Positions 1 to 9,120 are shown, counted from the first letter of the stretch. The stretch is 64,000 nucleotides of DNA from JAKZVK01 sp965237575 (GCA_965237575.1 CBDEGI010000004.1:2232001-2296000), one strand, 5' to 3'. The notes: generated from the sequence alone by a model not told the origin. Translations and numbers: made by a program.

Positions 1-1
1 C

Positions 2-547
2 GAAAGTGAAGTCACGCGCATCTCACAGCACCTCGGCTGCCGCTTGTCCAACCGCCTGCCGGTGATCATCCAGAGCCGCGAGAACTACCGCAAGACCACC
101 GGCGCGGCCGATTGGAGCGGGGGGCGCTACGACGGACGCATCCGTATCGCCATGCCGCCCAGCGGCCAAGTGGACGGTTTCGTGAGGCAGGCGTTCTCGC
201 ATGAGTTCGTCCATGCGTGTCTATCGACGATCGGCCGTTGGCCTTCGTGGCTGCACGAGGGGCTGGCGCAGAAGCTGTCGGGCGATGTGCTCCCTTCGCG
301 GATGCGCGCGCAGCTTGTGCAACTCGGTGGCGAGGGCAAGCTGCCGAAGCTCAACAATCTGGCCGGCGGTTGGGGGGGCCTCAACAGCCAACAGGCCCAA
401 CTGGCCTATGGCCTCTCGTTGGCCGCGGCGGAGATCTTCGTCGAACACTATCAATACTACGGGCTACGCAACCTGATGAACGATCCCTCCGGCCTCGACG
501 AAATCAGCCGTACGCTCGACCGCAAACTCGCCGAACGCTATCACTAG
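2..547 (+). CDS. Gluzincin-type peptidase (peptidase MA-like), 5' end missing
   Basis: The reading frame is open from base 2, so the gene starts outside the window and only the C-terminal 181 residues are seen. The frame holds the zinc-protease motif HEFVH (near base 200), followed about 20 residues later by WLHEGLAQ, whose Glu would be the third zinc ligand. This arrangement is typical of the peptidase MA-like domain that often ends TPR-containing periplasmic proteins. The TTG at 44 could act as a start, but the upstream codons (VTRISQHLGCR) continue the domain, so a longer protein is likely. Substrate is unknown. No transmembrane segment is visible in this part. Confidence 0.8.
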   Translation, partial: ESEVTRISQHLGCRLSNRLPVIIQSRENYRKTTGAADWSGGRYDGRIRIAMPPSGQVDGFVRQAFSHEFVHACLSTIGRWPSWLHEGLAQKLSGDVLPSRMRAQLVQLGGEGKLPKLNNLAGGWGGLNSQQAQLAYGLSLAAAEIFVEHYQYYGLRNLMNDPSGLDEISRTLDRKLAERYH

Positions 548-690
548 AACCGGTATCGCTGGAACAAACGTGGCGGTTTTCCGGGGGGGCAACTTCATCG
601 TCCGCCATAAGGTTTTCTTTGCGCTCCTGGCGGTCCTTAGCGCCTTTGCGAGAAACGAAGAGCCGCTAGGACGCCGATCAGCCCTCGCAA

Positions 691-2235
691 TTAGAGCACC
701 TCTTCCTGAATGACCGGCGGCTTCTCCGCAGCCGGCCATCCCCTCGGTTCTTGGGTCTCGAGTTGCCGCAGCTTCTTCAACTTCTCGATCAGCGTGGTGC
801 GCTTGAGCTGTAACAGATCGGCCGCCCGGGTCTTGTTGCCGTGCGTGCGCTCGAGCACGCGCTGAATCAGGTCACGTTCGAAGTGGCTCACGATGGTCTT
901 GAAGTCAGCCGACTCGCCGGCATCCTCTTGCCGCCGGACGGCCGTGGACAAGTGCCTTGGTTCGGGGAAGTCTTCGATGTCCACGACCTTGCGGTCCTGG
1001 GATCGAATCACCGCGATCTCGACCGCGTTCTCTAGCTCTCGGATATTGCCCGGCCAAGGCCTCGACATCACGGCCGCCTCCGCGCGGGGGTGCAGTTCCT
1101 TTTTCGGCAACCCGTCACGGCGGCAGAACCGCTCGAGGAAGTACTCGATGAACAGGGGAATGTCTTCCCGGCGGTCCCGCAGCGGCGGCAGATGAATCGG
1201 GAAGACGTTGATGCGGTAGAACAGGTCTTCCCGAAACCGTCCCTCGATCACCTCCGCCCAAAGGTCTACATTCGTGGCGGCGATTACCCGGGCATCGACG
1301 CGAATCGTCTCGACTCCGCCGATGCGGTGTATCTCGCGTTCCTGCAACACGCGCAACAGTTTGGGTTGCAGCTCGAGTGGCAGGTCGCCGATCTCGTCGA
1401 GGAAGATGTTCGAGCCATGCGCCTGCTCGAAACGCCCGACACGCGCCTGGTGAGCGTCGGTGAACGCCCCCTTGACGTGACCGAAGAATTCGTCCTCCAG
1501 CAGACTAGCCGGAATGCCCCCGCAGTTCACCGACACCATGGCTTGCTTGTGCCGCAAGCTCAGCGCATGAATCGCCTGTGCCACGCGTTCCTTGCCGGTA
1601 CCGGTCTCCCCGGTAATCAACACACTGGTCTGCGTCGGCGCGACCATCCTCACTTGGTCGATCACTTTTCGAATGGTGGCGCTCCGGCCGACAATCATGT
1701 CCGTCGGCAGTCCGAGGGCCGGCTCGGCCTGCGAACGCCGAACTTCGACGCCACGACCGGATCTCACCGACGGCGCGGGTCCTTGAGCGGCGGTGGCCGG
1801 TCCCGGGTCCCGTTGTCGTCCCCGCGCCACTTTCTGCTTCAGCAAGACAATGGCGACGCGCCGCAACAGGTCGTCAGCCGACAACGGCTTGCTCACAAAA
1901 TCGGCCGCGCCCCTCTCCAGTAAGTCCGCCGCCGCTCCGAACTGATCAGCCTCCGCCAAGACCACAACCGACGCCCCGGCCTCGACGGCCTGCGCCACCA
2001 ACTGTCTGCGGTCCTCCATCCTGTTTTCATCGGGCGCGCCAGGGATGTCCGCCAAGACCACGCTGGGCCCGAGCGCCACAATCCGCTTCTGCGCGTCTTC
2101 GACTCCGGGCGCCACGTCGACGCGGAACCCTCGTGATTCAAGGACAGAGCGGAGATGGGCGCTACCGGCTGGATCCGAGCAAACCACGAGAATGCGGTGC
2201 TCGCCGCCGGTTGGATTCAAGGAACTGTCGGTCAT
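691..2235 (-). CDS. Sigma-54-dependent response regulator, NtrC/FleQ-like
   Basis: 514 residues with the full three-part plan of a bacterial enhancer-binding protein. Residues about 13-130 form a receiver domain with candidate phospho-acceptor Asp63 (VLADIPG) and conserved Lys116 (VSKPL). Residues about 180-415 form the AAA+ domain with Walker A GETGTGKE (209-216), the sigma-54 contact loop GAFTDA (256-261, a variant of GAFTGA) and Walker B FLDE (278-281). A Fis-type helix-turn-helix lies at the C-terminus (GNKTRAADLLQLKRTTLIEK), resembling FleQ/FlrA-like regulators. It should activate RNA polymerase-sigma54 from upstream sites. No sensor kinase gene is adjacent. It is divergent from the FliA-like sigma factor, so a link to motility or envelope regulation is possible but not shown. 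Confidence 0.93.
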   Translation of the reverse strand: MTDSSLNPTGGEHRILVVCSDPAGSAHLRSVLESRGFRVDVAPGVEDAQKRIVALGPSVVLADIPGAPDENRMEDRRQLVAQAVEAGASVVVLAEADQFGAAADLLERGAADFVSKPLSADDLLRRVAIVLLKQKVARGRQRDPGPATAAQGPAPSVRSGRGVEVRRSQAEPALGLPTDMIVGRSATIRKVIDQVRMVAPTQTSVLITGETGTGKERVAQAIHALSLRHKQAMVSVNCGGIPASLLEDEFFGHVKGAFTDAHQARVGRFEQAHGSNIFLDEIGDLPLELQPKLLRVLQEREIHRIGGVETIRVDARVIAATNVDLWAEVIEGRFREDLFYRINVFPIHLPPLRDRREDIPLFIEYFLERFCRRDGLPKKELHPRAEAAVMSRPWPGNIRELENAVEIAVIRSQDRKVVDIEDFPEPRHLSTAVRRQEDAGESADFKTIVSHFERDLIQRVLERTHGNKTRAADLLQLKRTTLIEKLKKLRQLETQEPRGWPAAEKPPVIQEEVL

Positions 2236-2868
2236 GATAGGTGCCTAGGCCTAGGGCACTTCGTGGGCCAATTGCAGCCACCGTCGGGCAAGTCGTTGGA
2301 AAACCGACAGATCGTCGCGATTTCGTTGAAATAGCAAGAGACCGACGGGAGCGCCAATATCCCGTTATGGAACGACTGAAACCGACGCCTGGGCGGCAAG
2401 TAGTTGATTCGCTTTCGACACGCGGCACTTGTTTTGCGATGCCAGATCGGCTCGCGAGTGCCGATATGGCACGAACTCGCTCACGTACGCGGCCGGGCGC
2501 CTTGTCGGTCGACTTGCTGATCCATCCTCGGGGTTCCGACGTAGGACTCTATGCTCACTTGGCGGTTCGCGGAGTCGCTTTCCTGACAGTGCCGTCAAGT
2601 CTTTGACGAGAATTCGGCGGTCTCCAGAACCATCGGCCTTTTATTGCCAATCACTTAACACAAGTCACGGAAATGGCAGCCGCGGTGCATTCACCTGCGC
2701 CGTCGTCACAACGGACATCGAAATAGCCCGGCATCACGGGCAGTGTGGAACCGTTTTTCCGGTTCCTGAGGAGCACTGTCCCGGTAAGGGACCGGTCCGT
2801 TGCGGCCTCTGAAATCACATGCCTAGCAACACTTTCTTTGTGCTTGAAGATCTGAGGAGCTTGAGGGA
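2236..2868. other. Intergenic region between divergent regulator genes
   Basis: About 630 bases separate the NtrC-like gene (minus) from the sigma-factor gene (plus). No frame here looks like a protein. An inverted repeat, GGAACCG with CGGTTCC, lies near 2751-2771, followed by a second one around 2776-2800. The sigma gene has a GAGG-type ribosome site just before 2869. Promoters for both genes must lie here, but I could not identify a convincing -24/-12 or -35/-10 pair. Confidence 0.5.
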
Positions 2869-3678
2869 ATGCCATCTGCTGCGACCGCCACTGCCACGAC
2901 ACCCCGACGATCCAAACGAAAGGAGAGTCAACAAACGCCAAGCCAGAAGGCAAAACGAGATGAGTTGATCGTCAACCATTTGCCGCTGGTCAAGGCCATT
3001 GCCAATCGAGTCCGGGAAAGCCTGCCCGTCCAGGTCGAGTTGGATGACCTGGTGCACGCCGGCATCTTGGGCTTGGTGGATGCGATCTCGAAGTACAACC
3101 CCGACAAGAAGGTTGTTTTTCATCTCTATGCCAAGCATCGAATCCGAGGCGCGATTCTCGACAGCCTACGCCAGTTGGACTGGGCGTCGCGCGACCTGCG
3201 AAAACGATTCAAAGGCATTGAAAGCTTGACGCAAAAACTCGGTCAAGACCTGGGACGCGCTCCCACCGAGGCCGAGATTGCCACGAGGATGGGCGTGTCC
3301 GAGGCCCAGCTTCGCAAGATGAAGGTCGAACTCTACAACGCCGGCCTCACCGCCGGCCAGCCGCATCGCGTGGAGAGGCCCGATCACACCAGCTTTGCCG
3401 AGGCGGCCGAGGCGCCAGGTCATCGTCCCGACCAACTGCTCGCTCACCACGAACTACGGGTGGCTCTCGACCAGGTGATCGCAACGCTGCCGGTTCGCTA
3501 TCAAAAAGTGATCAAGCTCTACTACGATCAAGATCGAACCATGAAGCAGATCGGAGGCGTGCTCGGCGTCAACGAAAGCCGCGTCTCGCAGATTCACAAA
3601 ACAGCTCTGGAAAAGCTCGGCGTCGCCATGCGCGCCTACGGCTTCCAGTCCCCGCAGATGTTCCTCGAAGACGCCTAG
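2869..3678 (+). CDS. RNA polymerase sigma factor, FliA/WhiG family
   Basis: 269 residues. After a Ser/Thr/Lys-rich start of about 30 residues come sigma region 2 (HLPLVKAIANRVRESLP through DLVHAGILGLVDAISKY and YAKHRIRGAILDSLRQLDW), region 3 (LGRAPTEAEIATRMGVSEAQLRKM) and region 4 with the DNA-binding helix-turn-helix (MKQIGGVLGVNESRVSQIHKTAL). Length and the DSLRQLDWASRDLRKR stretch fit the FliA/WhiG group, which reads flagellar or developmental promoters. No flagellar genes are in the window, so the regulon is unknown. The stop codon overlaps the start of a repeat element. Confidence 0.93.
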   Translation: MPSAATATATTPRRSKRKESQQTPSQKAKRDELIVNHLPLVKAIANRVRESLPVQVELDDLVHAGILGLVDAISKYNPDKKVVFHLYAKHRIRGAILDSLRQLDWASRDLRKRFKGIESLTQKLGQDLGRAPTEAEIATRMGVSEAQLRKMKVELYNAGLTAGQPHRVERPDHTSFAEAAEAPGHRPDQLLAHHELRVALDQVIATLPVRYQKVIKLYYDQDRTMKQIGGVLGVNESRVSQIHKTALEKLGVAMRAYGFQSPQMFLEDA

Positions 3679-3935
3679 CAGCCCGTGGCGATGAAGGGGC
3701 ACGGCATGCCGTGCCCGCTTGCCCGGCCCGCCGCGACAGGTAGGGGTATGAAACGAGCTTCAGAGGAAACCATACTTTCACTGCGGGCTAGCAGCCCGTG
3801 GCGGAAGTTCGAAGCTTCCCTTCGGGGACTGCCACCCTTTTTCGCGCGTCCACGGAATCAACAGCTTGCCGCTATCGTTCGCACGCGAAAAAGGGCTGGC
3901 TGTCCCCAGAGCACACATTTACCACGGGCTGCTAG
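3675..3935. repeat. Nested inverted-repeat element (MITE-like) after the sigma gene
   Basis: The 16-base word CTAGCAGCCCGTGGCG occurs at 3675-3690 (overlapping the sigma gene stop codon) and again at 3788-3803. Its complement ends the element at 3921-3935. Inside lies a second, imperfect inverted pair at 3824-3846 and 3884-3907, with GGGGAC at the outer edge and CCCTTTTTCGCG inside. A perfect 20-base palindrome sits at 3699-3718. The unit 3788-3935 has the form of a small non-autonomous element; the outer copy suggests a nested or partial second insertion. It carries no plausible protein. Confidence 0.7.
3699..3718. repeat. Perfect 20-base palindrome, copy 1
   Basis: GGGCACGGCATGCCGTGCCC is a perfect palindrome and occurs again at 44736-44755. 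Both copies are intergenic, downstream of one gene and upstream of another. It can form a strong hairpin, but no T-run follows, so it is not a classic terminator. Confidence 0.75.
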
Positions 3936-3971
3936 GGATGCACCGAGTGTCCTCGACGTGGGCCGTCGTCA

Positions 3972-4760
3972 CTACACGACAACGCGCAGCACCAAATAGG
4001 GATTGAGTGACGACCGGGCCAGCCGCCGAAACGGCCGATGCCTCATCAGCCGGAAGCACGCCTCGCACGGCGGGCCCAGCAGCCTGCCCCACCACTTGGC
4101 GCCGACTTGCCCGAAAGTGAAACGTCCGGCGGGGCTCAAGGCCTCCAAGGGTTGTTCGCAGCCGGCGGCGCGTAGCAGCGAACGCACCTCCGCGAAGGTC
4201 GGCAGGAACCTCTCTCCCGGTGAGTGAATACGCCCGCTCTTGGCGTCGTCGTGCCAGAAGTCGATCGGGAACGCTCCGTTAGGGTGGTCGAAGTAAAGCG
4301 CTCCCGGACGCCGCAGCACCCGCAGGCACTCCCGGACGTATTCGACCCGCTGTTCGAATTGGCCGGCCAGCGGCCCCACCCGATAGCGCGGCTCCCATTC
4401 CTCGTGAACACCGATGTGCTCGAGCAATCCACAGCTAAACACAACATCGAATTGACCGTCACGAAACGGCAGCCGGGTGGCGTCGCCGCACAGAGGATAC
4501 GCGCCCCGGACCGCGGTGCGCCGGCCCCACTGCTCGACGCGCGCCGCCCAGGTATCGATCCCGAACGCTTGCCAGCCCGCGCCGGCCAAGCAATCGAGCG
4601 ACAGGCCGGCGCCGCAACCGCAGTCGAGCACCCGGACGTGGCCGCTGTTCCTGCCGTGCAGCGCGATGAACTCGCGAAACAGCGGGAGATAGAAGTTCTC
4701 CATGCGGTGGCGGACGCCGCGCTCCTCAGCCGCCTCTTTCTCGTCGTGACTACAGTGCAT
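3972..4760 (-). CDS. Class I SAM-dependent methyltransferase
   Basis: A Rossmann-type methyltransferase. The SAM-binding motif I is VLDCGCGAG, followed by the acidic end of strand 2 (AFGIDTW) and a motif IV region FDVVFSCGLLEHIG, as in the Methyltransf_11 group. The substrate is not evident. The ATG at 4760 is preferred; a TTG at 4802 abuts the stop codon of the preceding small gene and would add 14 residues. The gene is the third of a minus-strand operon after a GT87 glycosyltransferase and a small protein, so modification of a surface sugar or lipid is a reasonable guess. Confidence 0.85.
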   Translation of the reverse strand: MHCSHDEKEAAEERGVRHRMENFYLPLFREFIALHGRNSGHVRVLDCGCGAGLSLDCLAGAGWQAFGIDTWAARVEQWGRRTAVRGAYPLCGDATRLPFRDGQFDVVFSCGLLEHIGVHEEWEPRYRVGPLAGQFEQRVEYVRECLRVLRRPGALYFDHPNGAFPIDFWHDDAKSGRIHSPGERFLPTFAEVRSLLRAAGCEQPLEALSPAGRFTFGQVGAKWWGRLLGPPCEACFRLMRHRPFRRLARSSLNPYLVLRVVV

Positions 4761-4802
4761 GGCGTAGGGGCCGTGAGAGGTCGCCGCGCAGGGACGGTGC
4801 AA

Positions 4803-5084
4803 TCACCCGGCCAGTCTGCTCCGTATCTCTCGCTCATACTCGGGGAAGTAGTGCCCGATCAGCGACAGGTCAAAGCGTCGCAGGATCGATTCCTTCGGTT
4901 CTCTTTCGAGTAGAAACTCGAACGAATGACGAAGCAAATCCTCTGTTGTTGCGTTTCCCGCTGTCAGCTCTGCGGCGTAATCCGGTTCTGCCGTGACGGT
5001 GTGAGACGTTCGGCCATCGCCTTCAATGATCGTGACCCGGTACTCGCCGGCTTGCAGCAGCTCCACTTCGATCGTTGCTCGCAT
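4803..5084 (-). CDS. Small conserved-looking protein of unknown function
   Basis: 93 residues starting MRATIEVELLQAGEYRV. The N-terminal half looks like a beta-rich fold (alternating hydrophobics with GDGRTSHTV), the C-terminal half is helical and charged, with the phrase FEFLLEREPKESILRRFDL. The start at 5084 follows GGAAGGGAG at about 8 bases; an ATG at 5102 would include the ribosome site in the coding region and is less likely. It lies 22 bases after the GT87 gene and directly abuts the methyltransferase, so the three are probably co-transcribed. I do not recognise the family. Confidence 0.75.
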   Translation of the reverse strand: MRATIEVELLQAGEYRVTIIEGDGRTSHTVTAEPDYAAELTAGNATTEDLLRHSFEFLLEREPKESILRRFDLSLIGHYFPEYEREIRSRLAG

Positions 5085-5105
5085 CCTGGCACTCCCTTCC
5101 ACCTG

Positions 5106-6362
5106 TCATCCCAACCCGTAGTTAATCCTTCCGACCCTTCCGGTCGGCGGAGGCGTGGCACCTCCGCGGCCCGCCAGAACCACTGATAGCAGCGTCGCGG
5201 CCAACAACGTTGTGAGCAGAGCATCGGTCCCCATCACCTGAAACAGGCGGTGCCACGCCGGTGTCGGCAGAAACACCTGCACGACACCGAGAGCGGCGGC
5301 CGAGATCAGGCAAATACGGCCCCACAACGGAAACCGGCGGATCGGTCCTGAGACGGCGACCAGGGCCGGCCACACCAGGACGACTAAGGCGCTGTGTTTC
5401 TGGGAATACGGCTGCAGTAGTACGAGCGCGCAGAAGGCGAGGCCGTCCACCTCGGGACGGAATCGGTCCCGCGAGTTCGCCGCCAGCCACAGCAGCAGGC
5501 CGTACCCCGTGAAGACCACGAGCGCCCACAGCACGTCTACCAATTCCGGCGTCAGTGAGGCAAAGTGGATGTTGGGATAACCCGGATCCGGGAAGCCGCG
5601 GTAATCGAGCTCAGTCAGATAGCGTGTCAACACGCCATGGAACGACTGGCTCGGAAACCAGATTTTTGCGACGTCCCCGACAATGCCCGCTTCTTGCTGG
5701 TACCACTCCTCCAGCAACGCTACATTGCCCTGCCAGCCAAAGTAGGCGGAGGGCAGCAGCAGCAAGACCAGGACCACCACAACCGCCATGGCGGGGATGC
5801 GCCACTCGCGGCGTGCGACAAGATAAGGTGAGAAGAACAACGGCCACACTTTGATCGTGATGGCGAGGCCCAGGCAGAACGCCGAGAGATAGGGACGGTC
5901 TCGCGAGTACAGCAAAGCATAAGCGGCCAGCACGAAAACCAGAAACTGGACATTTCCGTAGCGGAACTCCATCGCCACATAGGGCCCGGCGACACAGAGG
6001 GCGATCAATCCACTGGCGGCGCCACTGAACCCCCCGAAGCGCCGGTGCAGTGTGTAGACGAACCATGCCAGGACGCCTGACTTGAGTAACGTCCACAGAA
6101 AGGCCGCCGCCGCGAACGGAATGTGTAGCCATGGGGCCACCATGAAAAGGAACGGGGGAGGATAGCGGTAGTACATGGGCCATTCCATTCCATCGGGGGC
6201 GATCCCGTAGGCGGACATCCCGCGGTAGAACACTTTATACGCGATCGAATAGTAGACGCCAAAGTCGATGGCGAATTCGGTGGCGTAGTAACTCAGCCCT
6301 AGAGCGCAGGCTGCGGCAACGACCCCAAGGAGGGTCGTTCTTGGATTGAGTCGGGCGACCAT
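5106..6362 (-). CDS. GT87-family (DUF2029) polyprenol-sugar-dependent glycosyltransferase
   Basis: 418 residues with about ten hydrophobic membrane spans and the pattern of the GT87/DUF2029 family: an N-terminal helix, then an extracytoplasmic loop with acidic residues (ATEFAIDFGVYYSIAYKVF), then YYRYPPPFLFM, which is characteristic. Members are integral membrane enzymes using polyprenyl-phosphate sugars. Acceptor and sugar are unknown. It heads the operon with the small protein and the methyltransferase. The ATG at 6362 begins right before the first membrane span. Confidence 0.87.
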   Translation of the reverse strand: MVARLNPRTTLLGVVAAACALGLSYYATEFAIDFGVYYSIAYKVFYRGMSAYGIAPDGMEWPMYYRYPPPFLFMVAPWLHIPFAAAAFLWTLLKSGVLAWFVYTLHRRFGGFSGAASGLIALCVAGPYVAMEFRYGNVQFLVFVLAAYALLYSRDRPYLSAFCLGLAITIKVWPLFFSPYLVARREWRIPAMAVVVVLVLLLLPSAYFGWQGNVALLEEWYQQEAGIVGDVAKIWFPSQSFHGVLTRYLTELDYRGFPDPGYPNIHFASLTPELVDVLWALVVFTGYGLLLWLAANSRDRFRPEVDGLAFCALVLLQPYSQKHSALVVLVWPALVAVSGPIRRFPLWGRICLISAAALGVVQVFLPTPAWHRLFQVMGTDALLTTLLAATLLSVVLAGRGGATPPPTGRVGRINYGLG

Positions 6363-6715
6363 GACCTCGTATCGTTCGTCCGATCTCAGCAGCCGGCGTC
6401 AGTCAGCCGCCGCTGGTGGAAAGCGTTTGCGGGCCGCCATCCGAAGCAACCGATTTCAATAGGTCACGGAAGACCTGCTCGGGCAGGTCGGCGAGGGTAG
6501 CCACTGTTACAGTAGCGTCTCCCCTCCGTACTCCCGGGCCACAACGCGCCCATCATGCCAGCGTCATTCTACCGCGAGCCGCTAACCAAACTCAGCGCCG
6601 CGGGCGCGAGCCCGCGCTGAGGACCCTCGAAGCCGCGCGGTAACCTCCTAGCACGCGAAACGATGACCGTATCGCAAACAACCCCACCCTCCCAACAACT
6701 CTTCCCAACCACTCT
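6363..6715. other. Intergenic region with a possible 33-residue reading frame
   Basis: About 350 bases between the GT87 gene and the GNAT gene. On the minus strand a GTG at 6504 opens a 33-codon frame (MATLADLPEQVFRDLLK..., stop at 6403), with plausible protein-like composition and lying just ahead of the GT87 start. I cannot confirm that it is translated. Near 6598-6640 there is a GC-rich fragment resembling the dispersed palindromic debris seen at 11420-11480. Nothing else is recognised. Confidence 0.3.
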
Positions 6716-7504
6716 TCAACGCACCTTGATGAACCTCTTCCGGTAGTACGCCGTCCGAAACCCGAGACCTTCATAAAGCCGCTCGGCACTGCTCCCCGTG
6801 GCCGTCTCGAGACTCGTCCATCGATTGCCCATGCCGATCGAGTCGGCGACGGCGCGCCTCACCATCGCTGATGCGACGCCGCGACGCCGGTACTCACGCA
6901 GCACGCCCACGAAGTCAAGATAGCCCATACCCTCTTGGGAGAGCAGCAGTGTCGAGCCCACCGCCTTGCCGTCCACGCGGGCGAGGTAGCGGTGGTCGGC
7001 GGGCGTCATCAGCACCGTACGTCCGAAGTCTCCTTTTTGCGAGGGCTGCTCGAAACTACGGCACATCACCTCGGCCCAGGCGTCATAGTCATCCGGCCCG
7101 GCGAGGTTCAACGTAGCGCCGGTCTGGACGGCCGCGGGGGGCGCGCCCGCGTCGTATACCATGGCTGAGGAAAGCGTGCTCTCCACAAAACCTCGGCGCA
7201 GAAGGTGCTCGCCGAGGTTCGCGGGACGGTCGAGCGGCGACAACGTGAAGGTGCAATCGAAGTCCTTGCCGGCGAAGAAGCGAACCGCATCGTCAATCAG
7301 CCGGCCGGCGTCGGACTCCTCGACTCTCACCCGCGCCGCCCGCTGACAGAACAGAATCCGCAACCGCTCGTTGCTAAACGCGATCCCTCCGTTGAGGTCG
7401 TGGCTGTCAGACCAGCGCGCGTGCTGCCGGAACCAGGTGTCCTCAAACGCCGCCACGAACTCGTCTGACACTGGAATCCCCCTCGCCTGCCCGGCGGCGT
7501 TCAC
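6716..7504 (-). CDS. GNAT-family N-acetyltransferase
   Basis: 262 residues. The C-terminal half carries the GNAT acetyl-CoA site: strand with YLDFVGVLREYRRRGVASAMVRRA (motif A, R-x-x-G-x-A) followed by SLETATGSSAERLYEGLGF, the usual motif B. The N-terminal half is probably a degenerate second GNAT-like domain, as in two-domain family members. The start GTG overlaps the stop of the preceding secreted-protein gene in a GTGA arrangement, so translation is likely coupled. The substrate is unknown. Confidence 0.87.
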   Translation of the reverse strand: MNAAGQARGIPVSDEFVAAFEDTWFRQHARWSDSHDLNGGIAFSNERLRILFCQRAARVRVEESDAGRLIDDAVRFFAGKDFDCTFTLSPLDRPANLGEHLLRRGFVESTLSSAMVYDAGAPPAAVQTGATLNLAGPDDYDAWAEVMCRSFEQPSQKGDFGRTVLMTPADHRYLARVDGKAVGSTLLLSQEGMGYLDFVGVLREYRRRGVASAMVRRAVADSIGMGNRWTSLETATGSSAERLYEGLGFRTAYYRKRFIKVR

Positions 7505-8727
7505 CGCTGGCGGATCCGCGCGAGCATCTTATCCAGAGCCGATGACAACTCCGACGGCCTACGAATCGAATAGGTCTTGCCACCCAGCGTGCGCACGGCC
7601 TGCCCGACGATGCCGCGCCATGGGTGGCGGCTCGAATTCAAGTAGAAGACCGGATACCCGCCCCAATCGAGGCTGCGCACAAATTCCTCGGCGACCCGTT
7701 TCTCCGTGAACGGATCGTGGCCCAGGAACACGAGCGCGTCGATCGTCCCATCGTTGGTGACTTCGTCCTGGAGCAGGCGGCTGAAGAAGTCGGTTTCCTT
7801 GCCCTTGCCGAGATCGCCGAAGTCCACCGTGCCGGGCGAGAGGTTCTGCAGGGCCCGCCCCAACGCCGGGAAATTGATTTGATTCGCCAACGCATGGCGG
7901 TGGAGAACGCTCTGGTCTTCAAAGCTATAAGCCACGACCGAGAATTGGTAGGTATCCGGATGCCGCGCCAGCAAGCGAAGCGTCGAGAGCATCGCACCGT
8001 ACCGCCAGAGCCGCCGCGCGACGCGCCGCCGCGATCCGCTGTCGAGATTGAGCAGCACTTTGATCCTCAGGTTGGGGCCATCGCGGTTCTCCTCCGAAGG
8101 TGGCTCTCTACGGAAGAGATAGATCGTCGACGGCGCGACTTCTCCGGGCCGGAGCGCAAGCTCGACCTTGCGGTCTCCGCGCGAAAGCTTGGCTTCGACA
8201 TCCCACGATACGTCGCAGTAGCGGCCGGTCTGATCACGCAGATGCCACGACACGTCATAGGAACCTTCGCCCATGGCGAACGAGCCACTGAACTCAATCA
8301 GGCCTTTGGCCTTCGCCGGAATCTCCGCCATAGTTACCTGTTGGTCACTGCGGATCGGTTCCATGCCTTCTCGCGACAGCGGCCGCACGACCAGGGTGAC
8401 GTACCAGTCGGTCTCGGGTCCCGCAAGCTGTTTGGTCGGGATTTCGATCCAAAACCCGGTGAAGAGCCTGAGTTCGTAGTCGAGCCTCGGCTTGAACTTG
8501 TGGAGTTTGCACTTCAGCGGGATCGTGGGCGAGGGCAGGACTACGGCGCGGCCTTCCGGCGGTGCCGGGAAGCGCACGAACTTGCCGCGGCTCTGTGCCG
8601 GTGCTTCCGCGACTACCAGGGGGAGCACGCCCAGGGCAAGAACGAAGACTGTGGCCGCCAGACGAATGAATCCGAAGACGCACCGAGCCCATGGCCCTTT
8701 GGTTGGGATGCCGTTCGCCGTTACCAA
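7501..8727 (-). CDS. Secreted protein with a von Willebrand A-like C-terminal half, function unknown
   Basis: 408 residues. The N-terminus has a signal-peptide-like span (FIRLAATVFVLALGVLPLVVAEAPAQ). The C-terminal half reads like an alpha/beta vWA-type fold: LRIKVLLNLDSGSRRR, FSVVAYSFEDQSVLHR, DALVFLGHDPF, PVFYLNSS. The canonical metal site DxSxS is not intact (NLDSGS). Proteins of this general type are frequent in acidobacterial genomes, but I cannot name a function. It sits between an AbrB-type antitoxin gene (8-base gap) and the overlapping GNAT gene. Confidence 0.75.
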   Translation of the reverse strand: MVTANGIPTKGPWARCVFGFIRLAATVFVLALGVLPLVVAEAPAQSRGKFVRFPAPPEGRAVVLPSPTIPLKCKLHKFKPRLDYELRLFTGFWIEIPTKQLAGPETDWYVTLVVRPLSREGMEPIRSDQQVTMAEIPAKAKGLIEFSGSFAMGEGSYDVSWHLRDQTGRYCDVSWDVEAKLSRGDRKVELALRPGEVAPSTIYLFRREPPSEENRDGPNLRIKVLLNLDSGSRRRVARRLWRYGAMLSTLRLLARHPDTYQFSVVAYSFEDQSVLHRHALANQINFPALGRALQNLSPGTVDFGDLGKGKETDFFSRLLQDEVTNDGTIDALVFLGHDPFTEKRVAEEFVRSLDWGGYPVFYLNSSRHPWRGIVGQAVRTLGGKTYSIRRPSELSSALDKMLARIRQR

Positions 8728-8734
8728 CTCTGCC

Positions 8735-9019
8735 TCATACCCACGCGCGGCCGCACAATCCAGTCGACAAGGCTCGGCCTTGGCGGTCCTCGTCAGTCAG
8801 ATGCACTACCTCCTCTCGAGTCAGGGCGGGAGCCTCGGGTGCGTCAGCTACCAGGAAGCGCCCTTCGCGCACCAGACGGACTCCCGAGGTTGCCCGCTCG
8901 ATCTCGATGCGGCCGTCGCCGTATCGCACCTCCAGAGGAACGCCGGGCTGAAGTCCCGCCTTCTCCCGGAGCGGCTTGGGGATTACCATTCTACCGGCAG
9001 AATCAATGGTAGATTTCAT
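8735..9019 (-). CDS. AbrB/MazE/SpoVT-type DNA-binding antitoxin, toxin not seen
   Basis: 94 residues starting MKSTIDSAGRMVIPKPLRE, the swapped-hairpin AbrB domain used by VapB/MazE-type antitoxins, followed by an acidic tail. The next gene downstream is not a PIN or MazF toxin but the secreted vWA-like protein. The last residues (STGLCGRAWV) look unlike a natural antitoxin end, so the tail may run into foreign sequence after loss of the toxin. It is therefore probably an orphan antitoxin or a solitary regulator. Confidence 0.8.
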   Translation of the reverse strand: MKSTIDSAGRMVIPKPLREKAGLQPGVPLEVRYGDGRIEIERATSGVRLVREGRFLVADAPEAPALTREEVVHLTDEDRQGRALSTGLCGRAWV

Positions 9020-9096
9020 ACCACCAAAATACTACAAGCCTCTTGAGTCAGCGAGCGAGAACGGTCACCATGTCGCCGTGACCGGTTCCTGTCGTA

Positions 9097-9120
9097 GGGG
9101 CGGATCGCAGTGTCCGCCCC
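9097..9120. repeat. GGGGCGGA hairpin repeat, copy 1
   Basis: GTAGGGGCGGATCGCAGTGT followed by CCGCCCC forms a hairpin of 7-8 base pairs. A near-identical hairpin occurs at 52838-52860. Both are intergenic and carry no T-run. This is dispersed palindromic repeat material. Confidence 0.65.

Noticed and set aside
2236..2868. Possible sigma-54 (-24/-12) promoter, TGGCAC near 2466
   Set aside because: The -12 half (TTGC at the right spacing) is missing.
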